Assembly (NCBI GenBank): GCA_947302975.1
Contig: CAMYXA010000001.1
Location: 1 to 64,000 of the forward strand
Length of the DNA stretch: 64,000 nt
Direction: 5' to 3'
DNA from: an uncultured Candidatus Saccharibacteria bacterium
GTDB taxonomy: Bacteria; Patescibacteriota; Saccharimonadia; Saccharimonadales; Saccharimonadaceae
A program made the translations under genes and the position numbers. Positions 9,256 to 19,358 of this stretch are shown here, piece by piece; within the stretch, counting starts at the first letter, position 1; each line of letters opens with the position of its first letter. The notes beneath the pieces were generated by a model. It searched no databases. It worked only from the letters and a program-made list of their open reading frames with translations, and was not told the origin of the DNA.

Positions 9256-10578
9256 TTATAGTCCTATAAGATTATCTGTGTACGCGTAATGATAACTACT
9301 ACTTTGATATTCGGAAAGTTCTTTTTCTTTTGCATTAGTGTAATCATAGCTACCACTACATCCCGCTTCGCCGATAATGACTTTCCCCCTTTCTTCATCA
9401 ACGCCGAGGATTACTCCGGTGTGTCCGTGTTCGCCGCCACCTATACTAAAGACTGCGTATGGACGCGGTGTATTCCCGCCGTCGATAAAGCCCAAATTAG
9501 CATCAAGTAGTTGTGCAACTACGCCTCCACCATCCCCTAACCCCATACAGATCTGAGCATATTCACAGATGAAGTATTGGACGAAGGCGACACAGTTCTC
9601 CAAATCGGATGTACAGCTGCCGACATCGTTGATATGCCAAGTGCTTAGAATATCGCCGCCCGGCTCATGATAGTTACGTGGGGTGATTTTGCGATATGGA
9701 TCCATGAAGGCTTTGGCCTCTTCAAGCGTCATACCACCAGAGACGATTACGCCTGGGGCGAATGAAGTACCAGAACATAAGATAGCCTTTGTGTCGTCTT
9801 GGATTGTTGTAACCGAACCACCGCCACTGTTTCTGGCGAAGGCTTGGTGAGCTTCGCTTGCGTGTTTGCGTCGGTTTTCTGAGCCTTGATAGTCGCCACC
9901 ATCTGATAGCTTTTTGGCACCAGAATCCAAGATTGGAGAATCTCCACCCACGGCGCGTTCAACAACAACCAAGAAGAGATCCGAGTAGGCTTCTGGCGTA
10001 TCGGCATCCACATCACCTAGGTGATTCACAAAGGTCATGAAGCTGCCGTCGTCTTCATAGACGAGGTCGGTCAGGGTTACGTCAACAGCCTTATCGATAT
10101 CTGTTTCAGAAACGCTGCTAAGTGACGAGCCCCAGAGTGAATCTAGACCGGCTTCGGTGAAGTATTTCTTCAAGGTGTCGCGCCTGCCACCGCCAGCCTG
10201 GAAAAGGCCAACATATCCGTATCCACTAACTACAAATGGGTTCAAGTTGAAGGTGCCGCCACCAGATTCGGTCATAAGGTTCCCAATAATACCAGCGATG
10301 ACATTTGGATTCTCGGACACAGTGGCGATGCCGGCGGATGCGAACCAGTTCCAAACCTTTTCGGCAACGTTGTCACCATTTAAGATAGTTACAATGCCGC
10401 CATGGCTAGCGGAGAAGCCGCTACAGGTTTCTCCTGGATCATAGAACCAGATATCGGAAGCGACGAATTTGTCCGAAAGGTCGCGGCCAGCAAAGGCCGG
10501 AGTTGCAGAAAGGAACGGGGTAAAAATTGTTTGGAGAGCAAGAACCATGAAGACAGCAAAATAGCCGAGGCGCTTCAT
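9256..10578 (-). CDS. Secreted peptidoglycan hydrolase: phage-tail-lysozyme-like plus CHAP-like domains (VirB1-like role)
   Basis: 'VIAGIIGNLMTESGGGTFNLNPF...GYVGLFQ' lysozyme-like; 'CVAFVQYFICEY...YAVFSIGGGEHGHTGVILGVDEERGKVIIGEAG' CHAP-like; SD before ATG at 10578. Confidence 0.8.
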   Translation of the reverse strand: MKRLGYFAVFMVLALQTIFTPFLSATPAFAGRDLSDKFVASDIWFYDPGETCSGFSASHGGIVTILNGDNVAEKVWNWFASAGIATVSENPNVIAGIIGNLMTESGGGTFNLNPFVVSGYGYVGLFQAGGGRRDTLKKYFTEAGLDSLWGSSLSSVSETDIDKAVDVTLTDLVYEDDGSFMTFVNHLGDVDADTPEAYSDLFLVVVERAVGGDSPILDSGAKKLSDGGDYQGSENRRKHASEAHQAFARNSGGGSVTTIQDDTKAILCSGTSFAPGVIVSGGMTLEEAKAFMDPYRKITPRNYHEPGGDILSTWHINDVGSCTSDLENCVAFVQYFICEYAQICMGLGDGGGVVAQLLDANLGFIDGGNTPRPYAVFSIGGGEHGHTGVILGVDEERGKVIIGEAGCSGSYDYTNAKEKELSEYQSSSYHYAYTDNLIGL

Positions 10579-10601
10579 GATTATTTGCCTCCCGATTCGC
10601 A

Positions 10602-12434
10602 TTAGCGTCTCCCTTGGGTGGCGGCTGGGTTGGTCGTGATGAGTGATTCTTCGGTTTCGGAAGCAATAATCTGGATGTGGACGTGGTTTTGACCGGCAAA
10701 GAAGAGACCTTGGCCGACTGGGAAGTTGGAGAGACGACGTTTCTCTTCCTCGGTAAGCTTGAAGACGTCGGAAAGCACGTCGACGGCGGAAGTGGATTGT
10801 TTCAAAAGAAGTTGCATAGATGAGTTTGCCACGATGGCGCGACCCATTTTGGTGCTCATGAAATCCTCAACGTCCTGGGTAATAGTGGTAAGGCCAAGAT
10901 AATATTTACGGGCGCGCTTAGCGAGACTGAAGAGGAAGTTGGCGGAGTCTTCATGTTGCATGAGCTGCCAGGCCTCATCAACGATGAGGAGGCGTTTCCT
11001 TTGGTCGGCGCGAACAATATTCCAAATGTGGGAGAGGACGATATACATAGCGACTGGGCGAAGTTCATCCTCGAGGTCGCGAATGTTGAAGACGACCATT
11101 GGGTTGTTGATGTTGACGTTAGATTGCTGAGAGAAGATGCCTGCAAAGGTACCGGTTGTATATTTGCGAAGACGCTGAGCAAGATCTGGACCAGTGCCAC
11201 CCATGTGAAGAAGGGTGTCGTAGAGGTTCGCGATGGTTGGTGGAGTAGATTGATGAGTCAATGGATCGCTAGTGATGCCAACACGAGCGTAAGTATCGAT
11301 TAGAGCTTGATCGAGGTCGGCTTCTTCGTTAGCGGTGAGAGCTGGAACCATTTGGCCACCGGCAGAAATTTGGTTGCCACCAAGCATGAGGCGAAGGAGC
11401 CCATGAAGAGTCACGAGGTTAGCACGGAGCGCGTCGTTTGCATCTTCAGAATCAACTACTTTTGGAAGATCGAACGGATTAATGCGGACATCGGAGTTTA
11501 GAGACAGACGAATATATGAACCGCCAACGGCGTCGCAGAGTTTTTGATACTCGTTTTCTGGGTCGATAATGATAATTTCGGAGCCAACCATCATCGAGCG
11601 CAAAGCTTCGAGCTTCACGGTGAATGATTTACCAGCACCAGACTTTGCGAAGACCACCATGTTGGCGTTTTCGAGTGAGAAGCGGTCGAAGATGACGAGA
11701 CCGTTGTTATGCATGTTGATACCATATAGAATACCTTTATCCTGAGTAAGGTCGGCAGATGTGAATGGGAAGCTGGTCGAGATTGCGCCGGTGTTCATGT
11801 TGCGGCGAATTTGGAGTTGGTCTGAACATTGTGGGAGAGTAGAGTTCATGCCCTGCTCTTGTTGAGAGGTAGCGACTTTTGAGAAGACCATTTGCTGACC
11901 AAAGATAGTTTCGATCTTTTGCTGAACAAATTTTAGCTCGTCCAAAGAATCGGCCCAAAGGGTAACATAAAGACCGAAGCGGAAGAATCTTTCGGCACCA
12001 ACCTGGAGTTGGTCACGAAGTTCCTCGGCATCGTTAATGGCGGCTTCGAGCTCTGGGTCACGAACCTTGCCCTTTTCAGCGTTGAGATTCATGGAAGCTT
12101 CGAGCTGGGTCACCTTGGTGCGGAGGTTTTTCATAACGACTGCGGATTCGACCGGATAAATATACATAGAAACGTCGATGACTTCGTCCATGTTGATGAT
12201 TGGAGAAATCCAACCAGTATAGATGGAGCGTGGATAGCCATAGACATAGAGCGTGCGGCCGTATTTGGTGCCGAGGCGGAAATAGTCGGAATGAATTTCG
12301 ATTGAAGAAGGAGAGATGAGGTCGCGGAGGGTGTTGGTTCCCTGCTCAAAGGCTCTTTGGATGCGGGCGGCTTCGTCGGCCTGGGCCTGAGCGGCGAGTT
12401 CGGCTTGGGTTGGGGCTTTAGTTTTTCTAGCCAT
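10602..12434 (-). CDS. VirB4/TraC-family conjugation ATPase
   Basis: Walker A 'AKSGAGKSFTVK', Walker B 'RLLIVDEAWQLM', 'LSLNSDVRINPFDLP'. Confidence 0.92.
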   Translation of the reverse strand: MARKTKAPTQAELAAQAQADEAARIQRAFEQGTNTLRDLISPSSIEIHSDYFRLGTKYGRTLYVYGYPRSIYTGWISPIINMDEVIDVSMYIYPVESAVVMKNLRTKVTQLEASMNLNAEKGKVRDPELEAAINDAEELRDQLQVGAERFFRFGLYVTLWADSLDELKFVQQKIETIFGQQMVFSKVATSQQEQGMNSTLPQCSDQLQIRRNMNTGAISTSFPFTSADLTQDKGILYGINMHNNGLVIFDRFSLENANMVVFAKSGAGKSFTVKLEALRSMMVGSEIIIIDPENEYQKLCDAVGGSYIRLSLNSDVRINPFDLPKVVDSEDANDALRANLVTLHGLLRLMLGGNQISAGGQMVPALTANEEADLDQALIDTYARVGITSDPLTHQSTPPTIANLYDTLLHMGGTGPDLAQRLRKYTTGTFAGIFSQQSNVNINNPMVVFNIRDLEDELRPVAMYIVLSHIWNIVRADQRKRLLIVDEAWQLMQHEDSANFLFSLAKRARKYYLGLTTITQDVEDFMSTKMGRAIVANSSMQLLLKQSTSAVDVLSDVFKLTEEEKRRLSNFPVGQGLFFAGQNHVHIQIIASETEESLITTNPAATQGRR

Positions 12435-13299
12435 TATTTGGTTCTCCTTTTTTCACATACATTGTGGCGACATTTGTAAAGTCAACGAGCGGCTCGCGAA
12501 CTGCAGTATCTGGGTTGTTGAAGTTGTAATAGAGCGTGCCGAGCTCTTTGGTGTTTAATCTTACGGAATGGATGCCAATTTGGAAGAGACCGGACATGAC
12601 AGAATCGACACGGTTCGTGAGTTCTTCGAGAGCTTTTTCGTAGGTTGCGCGGTCGATACGGGTGACTTCTTGGGTCTTCTTTTTGCCGAAGGATTTGAAG
12701 AAGTTCTTGGTTTGCTCGAGAGCTTTTTCGGCGTCAGCGGAAGAGTAATATGGGATCACGATAAAGAATGATTTGTCCATAATGTTAGCTTCCTGAGAAA
12801 GGATGTCAATGAAGTTGATGTAGTCATCCATGAGCACGCCAAGAAGCATGTTGTCGGTGTTGCGGCGGATGTCGGTCAAGCGTTCGATGTATGGGCCGAT
12901 ATCGACTTTTTGAGAGCGGACGAGAATTTGGGTGGTGAACTTCAGGGAGTTGAGGAAGTTCTGGTATGAATATTCAACGCCTTCGCGCTCGGTGTCGGAC
13001 ATGAGGTCGAAGTTGATAGACTTGCAGGCGACGACAGCGCGGAATGAACCATCTTTCATTATGACGACGTTGTCGCGGATCTCAGAGATAAGCAAAGTGG
13101 ATTGGGTTGAGAATGGAACTTCAGCGTTTGGAGAAACCGGAGAGGCAGCCTTGGCCGAAATGGCGGCAGCGCCAATATTCATGGCGTTAGCCTGAGTTGG
13201 CTGAGTTTGCGCAAATGGTTGCGCCTGCGCTGGTTGCATTGGCTGACCTGGCATGGCGACTTGTGGCTGTGTTTGTTGCATTGGGTTCTGTGGATTCAT
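12427..13299 (-). CDS. TraC/VirB4 N-terminal-like protein (no ATPase domain)
   Basis: 'TLLISEIRDNVVIMKDGSFRAVVACKSINFDLMSDTEREGVEYSYQNFLNSLKFTTQILVRSQKVDI'; 8-nt overlap with the VirB4 gene. Confidence 0.7.
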   Translation of the reverse strand: MNPQNPMQQTQPQVAMPGQPMQPAQAQPFAQTQPTQANAMNIGAAAISAKAASPVSPNAEVPFSTQSTLLISEIRDNVVIMKDGSFRAVVACKSINFDLMSDTEREGVEYSYQNFLNSLKFTTQILVRSQKVDIGPYIERLTDIRRNTDNMLLGVLMDDYINFIDILSQEANIMDKSFFIVIPYYSSADAEKALEQTKNFFKSFGKKKTQEVTRIDRATYEKALEELTNRVDSVMSGLFQIGIHSVRLNTKELGTLYYNFNNPDTAVREPLVDFTNVATMYVKKGEPNNG

Positions 13300-13305
13300 G
13301 TTGTT

Positions 13306-14283
13306 TTAATGCAGCGAGATAAATACTTCGCCATCATCCTTTCTTTCATTAATTCTTTTTGCCTGTTTTGCGATGGTTGCAACGGAAAAGTCTGGGTTAT
13401 TTGCTAGTTCTATTATATCCTGTTTTGGCTGATTAGTGCTAACGCTTTCATGGGATTCTGCGACTGGCTGTTCGATTGGAGCCGGGGTTCTTGGTTTGCC
13501 GGCATCTTTCGAATTTGGCACGACTACGACTGGAGAGTTGTAGTTTGGTTTTTGGATAATCGGTGTGGTTGGGTTGGCCAGATTCTCACGCGTCTTTTCT
13601 GGGGCCTCTTTTGGGATTTCGGCTTTTGGAGGTTCTGGCGCTGGGGTTTCGAAACGTCTGGAGATTTTTGGAGTTTCGCCTGAGGTTGCGATTGATTCGT
13701 TCTTTTCGATAGCGGCACGCATGTTTTCGAGAACTTCGCGATGATGATTCTCGGCATCTTTTTTGATGGCAACATCGATGTTACTAAATTGGCCGGCTTC
13801 GAACATATCGGTTGTAGCGTTGGCTTCGGCGGCGAGGTCGTCGCGCATTGGACCAGTGTTTCTGATTGAATGACCGCCAGAGTCGACGATGTCGGCGAGG
13901 AAGGAGAGACGGTGAGTTGCCTCTTCGCCGGTAATGTCACGAACGCGACTTTCTTCGACGTCGATTTTTGGAGCCGTAATCAGGATGCTAGACTCACGCT
14001 GGCCAGGAACCCAGAGCCTTTTTCGAGGCTTGAGATGATATGAAACGAGAGCCGCAAGATAAGTTTCCATTGGCTGATCTTTTTTGAGCGGAAGTGATAA
14101 AACTATGAAAAGCAGGGCTGGCAAGAATGGAATAATCGAGAGAAGCGGAAAGAGTTGAAAAAGCAATACTCCGAGCGCAATTAGGCCCGCAGCAATCATC
14201 AAATAAACAACTTGACGGAACGTAAATGGGCCAAGAAGTTTGTCCTCTGCCTCGACATCCTGAGGGACTTTGTAGTTCGCCAT
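13306..14283 (-). CDS. PrgI-family (VirB3-like) T4SS membrane protein with long C-terminal extension
   Basis: 'YKVPQDVEAEDKLLGPFTFRQVVYLMIAAGLIALGVLLF...PMETYLAALVSYHLKPRKRLWVPG'. Confidence 0.85.
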   Translation of the reverse strand: MANYKVPQDVEAEDKLLGPFTFRQVVYLMIAAGLIALGVLLFQLFPLLSIIPFLPALLFIVLSLPLKKDQPMETYLAALVSYHLKPRKRLWVPGQRESSILITAPKIDVEESRVRDITGEEATHRLSFLADIVDSGGHSIRNTGPMRDDLAAEANATTDMFEAGQFSNIDVAIKKDAENHHREVLENMRAAIEKNESIATSGETPKISRRFETPAPEPPKAEIPKEAPEKTRENLANPTTPIIQKPNYNSPVVVVPNSKDAGKPRTPAPIEQPVAESHESVSTNQPKQDIIELANNPDFSVATIAKQAKRINERKDDGEVFISLH

Positions 14284-14312
14284 ATATCATATATTATAAC
14301 ATAAGCGAAAAC

Positions 14313-14344
14313 AAAAACCACCAGGTTAAACTGGTGGTTTTTTA
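14313..14344 (-). terminator. Rho-independent terminator downstream of VirB6-like gene
   Basis: AAACCACCAG-TTTAAC-CTGGTGGTTT followed by T-rich DNA on the minus strand. Confidence 0.8.
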
Positions 14345-17300
14345 TTAGACGAGCGGTGCGAGCATGTCGATCCAGGTCTGGATGGTTCCGAGGCTTGCGC
14401 CTGGGTTATCGGCGACTAGGTCCTCGAATTGGATGAGTGCCCTGCTATATGCTGGTTCGCTAGCTAGAATTGCGGTGAAGGCATCAATTGCATCATCAGC
14501 CGTGATGGCGTTGCCGTGAGCGTTCATGAGTTCGTTTCTCAAGGTGCCGCTGGTTGCAGCGCCATAACCTGGGTTCCATCCGCTTCTATTTGCGCGCTTG
14601 TCTGGGTAAAGAATGTTACCGTTCTTGTCGTGTTTCTTGCCACGGAGAGCGCGTGCCTCACCTGGCAAGTCTTGGTCAACAAGCGTTGGATCTGGAAGGT
14701 TTGGATCTTGCAACCACTTTTCCTCGAACATCTGGATGAGTTTCGTTTGCTCATCGGCAGTACCTGGCTTCTGGTTATCTGCAGTGTTGCTCGTCATCAA
14801 CCTATCGAATGATGGCATCACCTTGGTCATAGCTGGGAAGAGATACTTGCGTTTGATCTTGTTCATCATCTGCTCATAGGTTGGATTATCAACAGCAATT
14901 GGCTTGAGATCATTATAATTACGTGTTTTCTTGAATATCTCAACGGATTCTGGATCCCAATCCTCGCCACCAAGTGGTTTGTTATTGATATTCACTGCGT
15001 CCTTGATTGATTCTAGATCGAAGATCTCGTCCCAGTTGTCAGGATTAAAGAGGGTGTTGATATATGCGACTGATGCTGGGTTCTGGGTATTGAACGCACC
15101 TGGCTTCAAAGTCTTTACGATACTATCGAGTACCCAAAGAGCATATTGTGCAGAGTTCTTGATTTGGCGGTTGCCAATACCAGAGTTAAACATTGAACCA
15201 GCCCAGGAAGCGTTGCCCTTGTAGGTTGCCATGGCGCGACCAATAGTTGTACTATAGCGAGACAAACCGATATCGTTTTGACCTTGTGGGGTTTCGATAC
15301 TGCCCGGAGTAATACCGGAGAGAATACCGTAAAGGTTGTTGATTGGATCGCCGATTGGAATATCGTAGTTAGATGCGGTTTCCTTGATGAAGGCGGCATC
15401 GTCGTGGTTCTCACCATCGGCACCCTTACCACGGTGGACGCGGGCAATAATGTTGCCGTCTTGGTCTTTCATATCGTAGTAGAGACCTTTTTCGTCACGT
15501 TTATCATAGAGAACCATCTTCGAGCGAAGTTCTGGAGTTGAAAGGATTTCGCCAGGCATCTTTTCGAGTTTGTTGCCATTTTCGTCCGTCAACCTTTCAC
15601 CGTTTTTATCGACAGCCCAACCATCATCGTTGACGTAGTAACCGGCAAGCCAGCTACGGAAGGCCTGCTTGTTATAACCGTTGTGGCCATACTTAGCATG
15701 GAGGATAGCGAACTCTGACCTTTGCTTAGACTCAACCCTTGCGGCCTGAGCAATAACCTTAGCAATAAGTCTCTCTTGACCTTTAACGCCGACGACTGAG
15801 CGGACATACCTATCGTAAGATAGACGATCTTTTGGATTATTGTTTTCATCGCGTGCGTTAGCTTTGAGATATTGTGCGACCAAGAAGTCGATATCGTTCT
15901 CTTCATCAAGTTCCCTGACGTATGCAGCACGGCCATAGTCGAGCCAAGCCTGCTGAGCTTGTTTGCCAAGGCTCTTATCGAGATTGCTGCGATCGAAGTA
16001 ATTACCATACTCGCTAATAACGTGTTCAGCGTGAGAGGTTGCGTTGCTTGCAATCATCTTATAGTTGCCGGCCATCTTGGCGGTCTTAGTGTAATGGCTG
16101 GCTCTTGCCTGCTTACTATCCTTAGCAATACTACCAACTGCAGAGCCGGCGATCTTGCGCTGTGCGTATTCGATACCCTTGTTCTCAATCACGGATTGAG
16201 CATTCTTGGTATCGATTTCACGAAGGATACGGCGGTTTTCAAGATATTGGTTCAATCTTGAGGATGGGCTGATACCATGGGCCATGTAGTTGGCTCTAGT
16301 GTTAAGCATGTGAGATGAGGCCCAGTTGCGGTTGACGGCAATTGGCTTGTCGAGGGCACTGCGAATCTTTTGGTTGATGGTACCGAGGACGGTGCCAGAC
16401 ATCTTCATGAGTGACCATGAGGCAATAAGTGGAGTGATCTGGACAGCGAGGCCAAGGATGACCATATAGACGTTACCGTTGGCGCTAGACATGAGAGCCC
16501 AACCAGCGAGGTTGGAGGCGCCATAAAGAAGGCTGAACATTGGGTAGAAGATCAACATGCTCTTTAACGTGTTCTTCCACTTGCGATAGAGATCTTCGGT
16601 GTTTGGCAAGACATAACAGACAAGAGCGAGTGGGGAGACCATGACAAGAAGGATGACCACGGCTTGGCGCAAGGCAATAGTAATAAGGCCAGAGACAACA
16701 GCGGCGAGAGCGCTTAAGATGGTTGGGATAAGCATCCAGAGAGCACCGCTTTCGACGATGGCGGAAACGCCAAGGAGAGCGATAGCTGAGCCAGACGCAA
16801 TCGTGTCATATGATTCCCCGATGGCGATGTCGACATATGGATATTTCTCGATGCCGGCAGCAACAGATTCGAAGAGGCCACGGAGGCTTTGGCCGACGAT
16901 ATTCGAGACGTCAACCATAAGAGCACAGATGTGGAAGCTGAGGTTAACCAAGATAGCCATGATAAGAAGCTTTGGAAGGGCTTTCTTGATGCCATAGTTA
17001 TTAATTCCGATGCCGGTTACCTGAGAGAATACGACGACAAGAAGGAAGATAATAAAGACAATGTTCGTGAAATTCAAGAGGTAGCTCCAGATTTTGTGGA
17101 CTGGAGATTCACTCGAGTCATCGAGTGGATTGATATTCAAGAGGTCTTTGATAGTGCTATAGATAGAGTCGGTAGCCTTTGCAATAGCTTCCATGGCCGG
17201 ACAAACTAGCCAGCTAATAGAGCCAAGTTGCTTTTTACAGGCCAATTGATCGGCCTTTTTGGCAGCTTCTTCCTGTTTTTTCTCTTCTTCAACGACAGGA

Positions 17301-17497
17301 TCGGTCACATAATCATCATCAAATGGGGTGAGATCGATAAGGTCTTGAAGTTCCCCGGTGATGCTATATTCGTCTGGTTTAATCTCTGCGTGAACAGGGG
17401 TAGAAGTTAGGATTGGGGTGAAAATGCTGATAAACGCAAAAATCACACCAAGAATGGCGGATTTGATTCGATTTTTCAGATTTTTCTTCACACTCAT
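14345..17497 (-). CDS. VirB6/TrbL-like large polytopic membrane protein of T4SS-like machine
   Basis: 1050 aa; signal/TM N-terminus, multiple TM helices ('LLNFTNIVFIIFLLVVVFSQVTGIGINNYGIKKALPKLLIMAILVNLSFHICALMVDVSNIVGQSL'), long soluble C-terminal half; sits with PrgI and VirB4. Confidence 0.75.
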   Translation of the reverse strand: MSVKKNLKNRIKSAILGVIFAFISIFTPILTSTPVHAEIKPDEYSITGELQDLIDLTPFDDDYVTDPVVEEEKKQEEAAKKADQLACKKQLGSISWLVCPAMEAIAKATDSIYSTIKDLLNINPLDDSSESPVHKIWSYLLNFTNIVFIIFLLVVVFSQVTGIGINNYGIKKALPKLLIMAILVNLSFHICALMVDVSNIVGQSLRGLFESVAAGIEKYPYVDIAIGESYDTIASGSAIALLGVSAIVESGALWMLIPTILSALAAVVSGLITIALRQAVVILLVMVSPLALVCYVLPNTEDLYRKWKNTLKSMLIFYPMFSLLYGASNLAGWALMSSANGNVYMVILGLAVQITPLIASWSLMKMSGTVLGTINQKIRSALDKPIAVNRNWASSHMLNTRANYMAHGISPSSRLNQYLENRRILREIDTKNAQSVIENKGIEYAQRKIAGSAVGSIAKDSKQARASHYTKTAKMAGNYKMIASNATSHAEHVISEYGNYFDRSNLDKSLGKQAQQAWLDYGRAAYVRELDEENDIDFLVAQYLKANARDENNNPKDRLSYDRYVRSVVGVKGQERLIAKVIAQAARVESKQRSEFAILHAKYGHNGYNKQAFRSWLAGYYVNDDGWAVDKNGERLTDENGNKLEKMPGEILSTPELRSKMVLYDKRDEKGLYYDMKDQDGNIIARVHRGKGADGENHDDAAFIKETASNYDIPIGDPINNLYGILSGITPGSIETPQGQNDIGLSRYSTTIGRAMATYKGNASWAGSMFNSGIGNRQIKNSAQYALWVLDSIVKTLKPGAFNTQNPASVAYINTLFNPDNWDEIFDLESIKDAVNINNKPLGGEDWDPESVEIFKKTRNYNDLKPIAVDNPTYEQMMNKIKRKYLFPAMTKVMPSFDRLMTSNTADNQKPGTADEQTKLIQMFEEKWLQDPNLPDPTLVDQDLPGEARALRGKKHDKNGNILYPDKRANRSGWNPGYGAATSGTLRNELMNAHGNAITADDAIDAFTAILASEPAYSRALIQFEDLVADNPGASLGTIQTWIDMLAPLV

Positions 17498-17651
17498 AAT
17501 AATTTATGCCTCCCAATCCAGGCACTTCTTTTATTATAGCACCCATAAGCATTTTTGTCAAGTATATTATAAGAGAGTGGAGGCCTTATTTTCTGAATGG
17601 ACTTTTGCGACAAATGTGATATTATAGGGGTAAGTAAACAGTTAACATTTT

Positions 17652-18461
17652 ATGAAAAAAATACTTCGAAAAACTATTCTCATTCTAGGGATGCTACTCG
17701 TAGTTGCACTCCCTATGGCCTCTGAGGCAAAGACGTTTGCTGCGGGCCCAGATCAGATTTCAGAAAGATGTAACGGGTCATTCTTGGGGCTCAAGCCTTG
17801 GTATGCCGACCTCGGTAGCGTACTCGATCCTACAAACTGTACGATCTCTGGTGTTACAGATGAAAACCTCAGTAAGGTCGTCTGGACGGTTGTCGCCAAC
17901 ATCGCCACCGATATCACGATTATCGCGGCTTATGCTGCCCTTATCTATGTGATTTATGGCGGTTATCTATATATGTTCTCTGAAGGCGACCCATCAAAAG
18001 CGATGGCCAGCCGCAGGGTGCTTCGCACCGCGTTTATCGGTCTTGCGATTACGATGTCTGCCAATTTGATCTTTGGTACGATTAAGGCCATTTTGGCCGG
18101 TGGCACCACTGGTACTGCACTCGTAACGCTCCAAAACGGTGAGACCGTGACTGTTCCAAATGCCAATGCCGGGCTCTTGTTTACAGATATTATTTCCTGG
18201 TTTATTGGTATGGGCGGAGTTATCGCTGCAATCTTTGTCGTATTTGGTGGTATCTCCTATATCACTGCGAACGGTGATGCAGGCAAGATCGTTAAGGCTA
18301 AGAATATGATTCTCTACGCTCTTATCGGCCTTGCGATTGTAGGTCTCGCCGAACTCATTACTTCCGCTGTTGCCGGAATGATCCGCGACGCAAATAACCA
18401 AGCTGAATCAACTTCATATTCAAATTCAATAATGTTAGCAAAGGAGGCTAATGAAAAATAA
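17652..18461 (+). CDS. VirB2/TrbC-like pilin, tandem internally duplicated
   Basis: Two copies of the family pattern: 'GGYLYMFSEGDPSKAMASRRVLRTAFIGLAI' and 'GGISYITANGDAGKIVKAKNMILYALIGLAIVGLA'. Confidence 0.75.
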   Translation: MKKILRKTILILGMLLVVALPMASEAKTFAAGPDQISERCNGSFLGLKPWYADLGSVLDPTNCTISGVTDENLSKVVWTVVANIATDITIIAAYAALIYVIYGGYLYMFSEGDPSKAMASRRVLRTAFIGLAITMSANLIFGTIKAILAGGTTGTALVTLQNGETVTVPNANAGLLFTDIISWFIGMGGVIAAIFVVFGGISYITANGDAGKIVKAKNMILYALIGLAIVGLAELITSAVAGMIRDANNQAESTSYSNSIMLAKEANEK

Positions 18462-18909
18462 AACTACAAAAATACTTGCAAGTCTCGCGCTTGTTTTTGC
18501 AGGAGCTTTCGGGCTTCTCGTTACTGTACCTACCTATGCTGACATTGATCCATTCTGCTCAACCACATCCGAGGCCGAGGTCGGCTCAACCGCCTGGAAA
18601 GCTATGGGATGCGACAGCGAAAGTGGTACAGCCGCAAAGGATGACCTCTCGAACGCTATTATTAATATTTTGAAGGGCGTGATCGGCGCTGCTGGCCTTA
18701 TCGCTGTTGTCGCCATTATCATCGGTGCTATTAACTACACCACCTCTTCTGGTGATGCTTCGAAGCTCAAGAAGGCTAAAGACACCATTATTTATGCTCT
18801 TGTCGGTCTTATCATTGCCGCCCTGGCATTTGGCCTCGTAAATATGGTTGCTGGCTGGATCAATAACAGTAATACGGAACCGCAGACCGTTACCACTTCA
18901 CAACCATAA
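18451..18909 (+). CDS. VirB2/TrbC-like pilin
   Basis: Signal peptide plus two TM helices with 'AINYTTSSGDASKLKKAKDTIIYALVGLIIAALAFGLVN'. Confidence 0.75.
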   Translation: MKNKTTKILASLALVFAGAFGLLVTVPTYADIDPFCSTTSEAEVGSTAWKAMGCDSESGTAAKDDLSNAIINILKGVIGAAGLIAVVAIIIGAINYTTSSGDASKLKKAKDTIIYALVGLIIAALAFGLVNMVAGWINNSNTEPQTVTTSQP

Positions 18910-18967
18910 CATAATTGCATTATTTACGAATATATGCTAGAATAACATTAAATTAAAAGGAATTAAC

Positions 18968-19264
18968 ATGAAAGAATTAATCACAACTCTTGCCACAACA
19001 CCTATTTCAGAGGTTGGTACTGGCGAAAATGATTTTAGTGGCAACCTAACGACCATTCTTAATGCTATCGTTGGAATCCTTGGCCTCGTTGCAGTCGTTG
19101 TCATCATCATCGGTGGCGTCACTTACATGACCTCATCTGGCGATGCCAGCAAAGTCAAAAAGGCAAAAGACACCATCCTTTACGGTATCATTGGCCTTAT
19201 CGTTGCAGCTCTTGCCTTCGCAGTTGTTAACTTCGTTATTAGCAACGTTCTTGGCTCAAACTAA
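18968..19264 (+). CDS. VirB2/TrbC-like pilin
   Basis: 'GGVTYMTSSGDASKVKKAKDTILYGIIGLIVAALAFAVVNFV'. Confidence 0.75.
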   Translation: MKELITTLATTPISEVGTGENDFSGNLTTILNAIVGILGLVAVVVIIIGGVTYMTSSGDASKVKKAKDTILYGIIGLIVAALAFAVVNFVISNVLGSN

Positions 19265-19273
19265 TTAGAACCT

Positions 19274-19300
19274 AAAGCCTCCCTTCGGGGAGGTTTTTTG
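19274..19300 (+). terminator. Rho-independent terminator after pilin genes
   Basis: AAAGCCTCCC-TTCG-GGGAGGTTTTTT. Confidence 0.85.
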
Positions 19301-19329
19301 TTGGCCTGAGTTCCCTTTTTGTTGCAACA

Positions 19330-19355
19330 AAAATCACCCCGGGTGGGGTGATTTT
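19330..19355 (-). terminator. Rho-independent terminator after hsp20
   Basis: AAAATCACCCC-GGGT-GGGGTGATTTT (minus strand, after the stop at 19359). Confidence 0.75.
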
Positions 19356-19358
19356 CTA

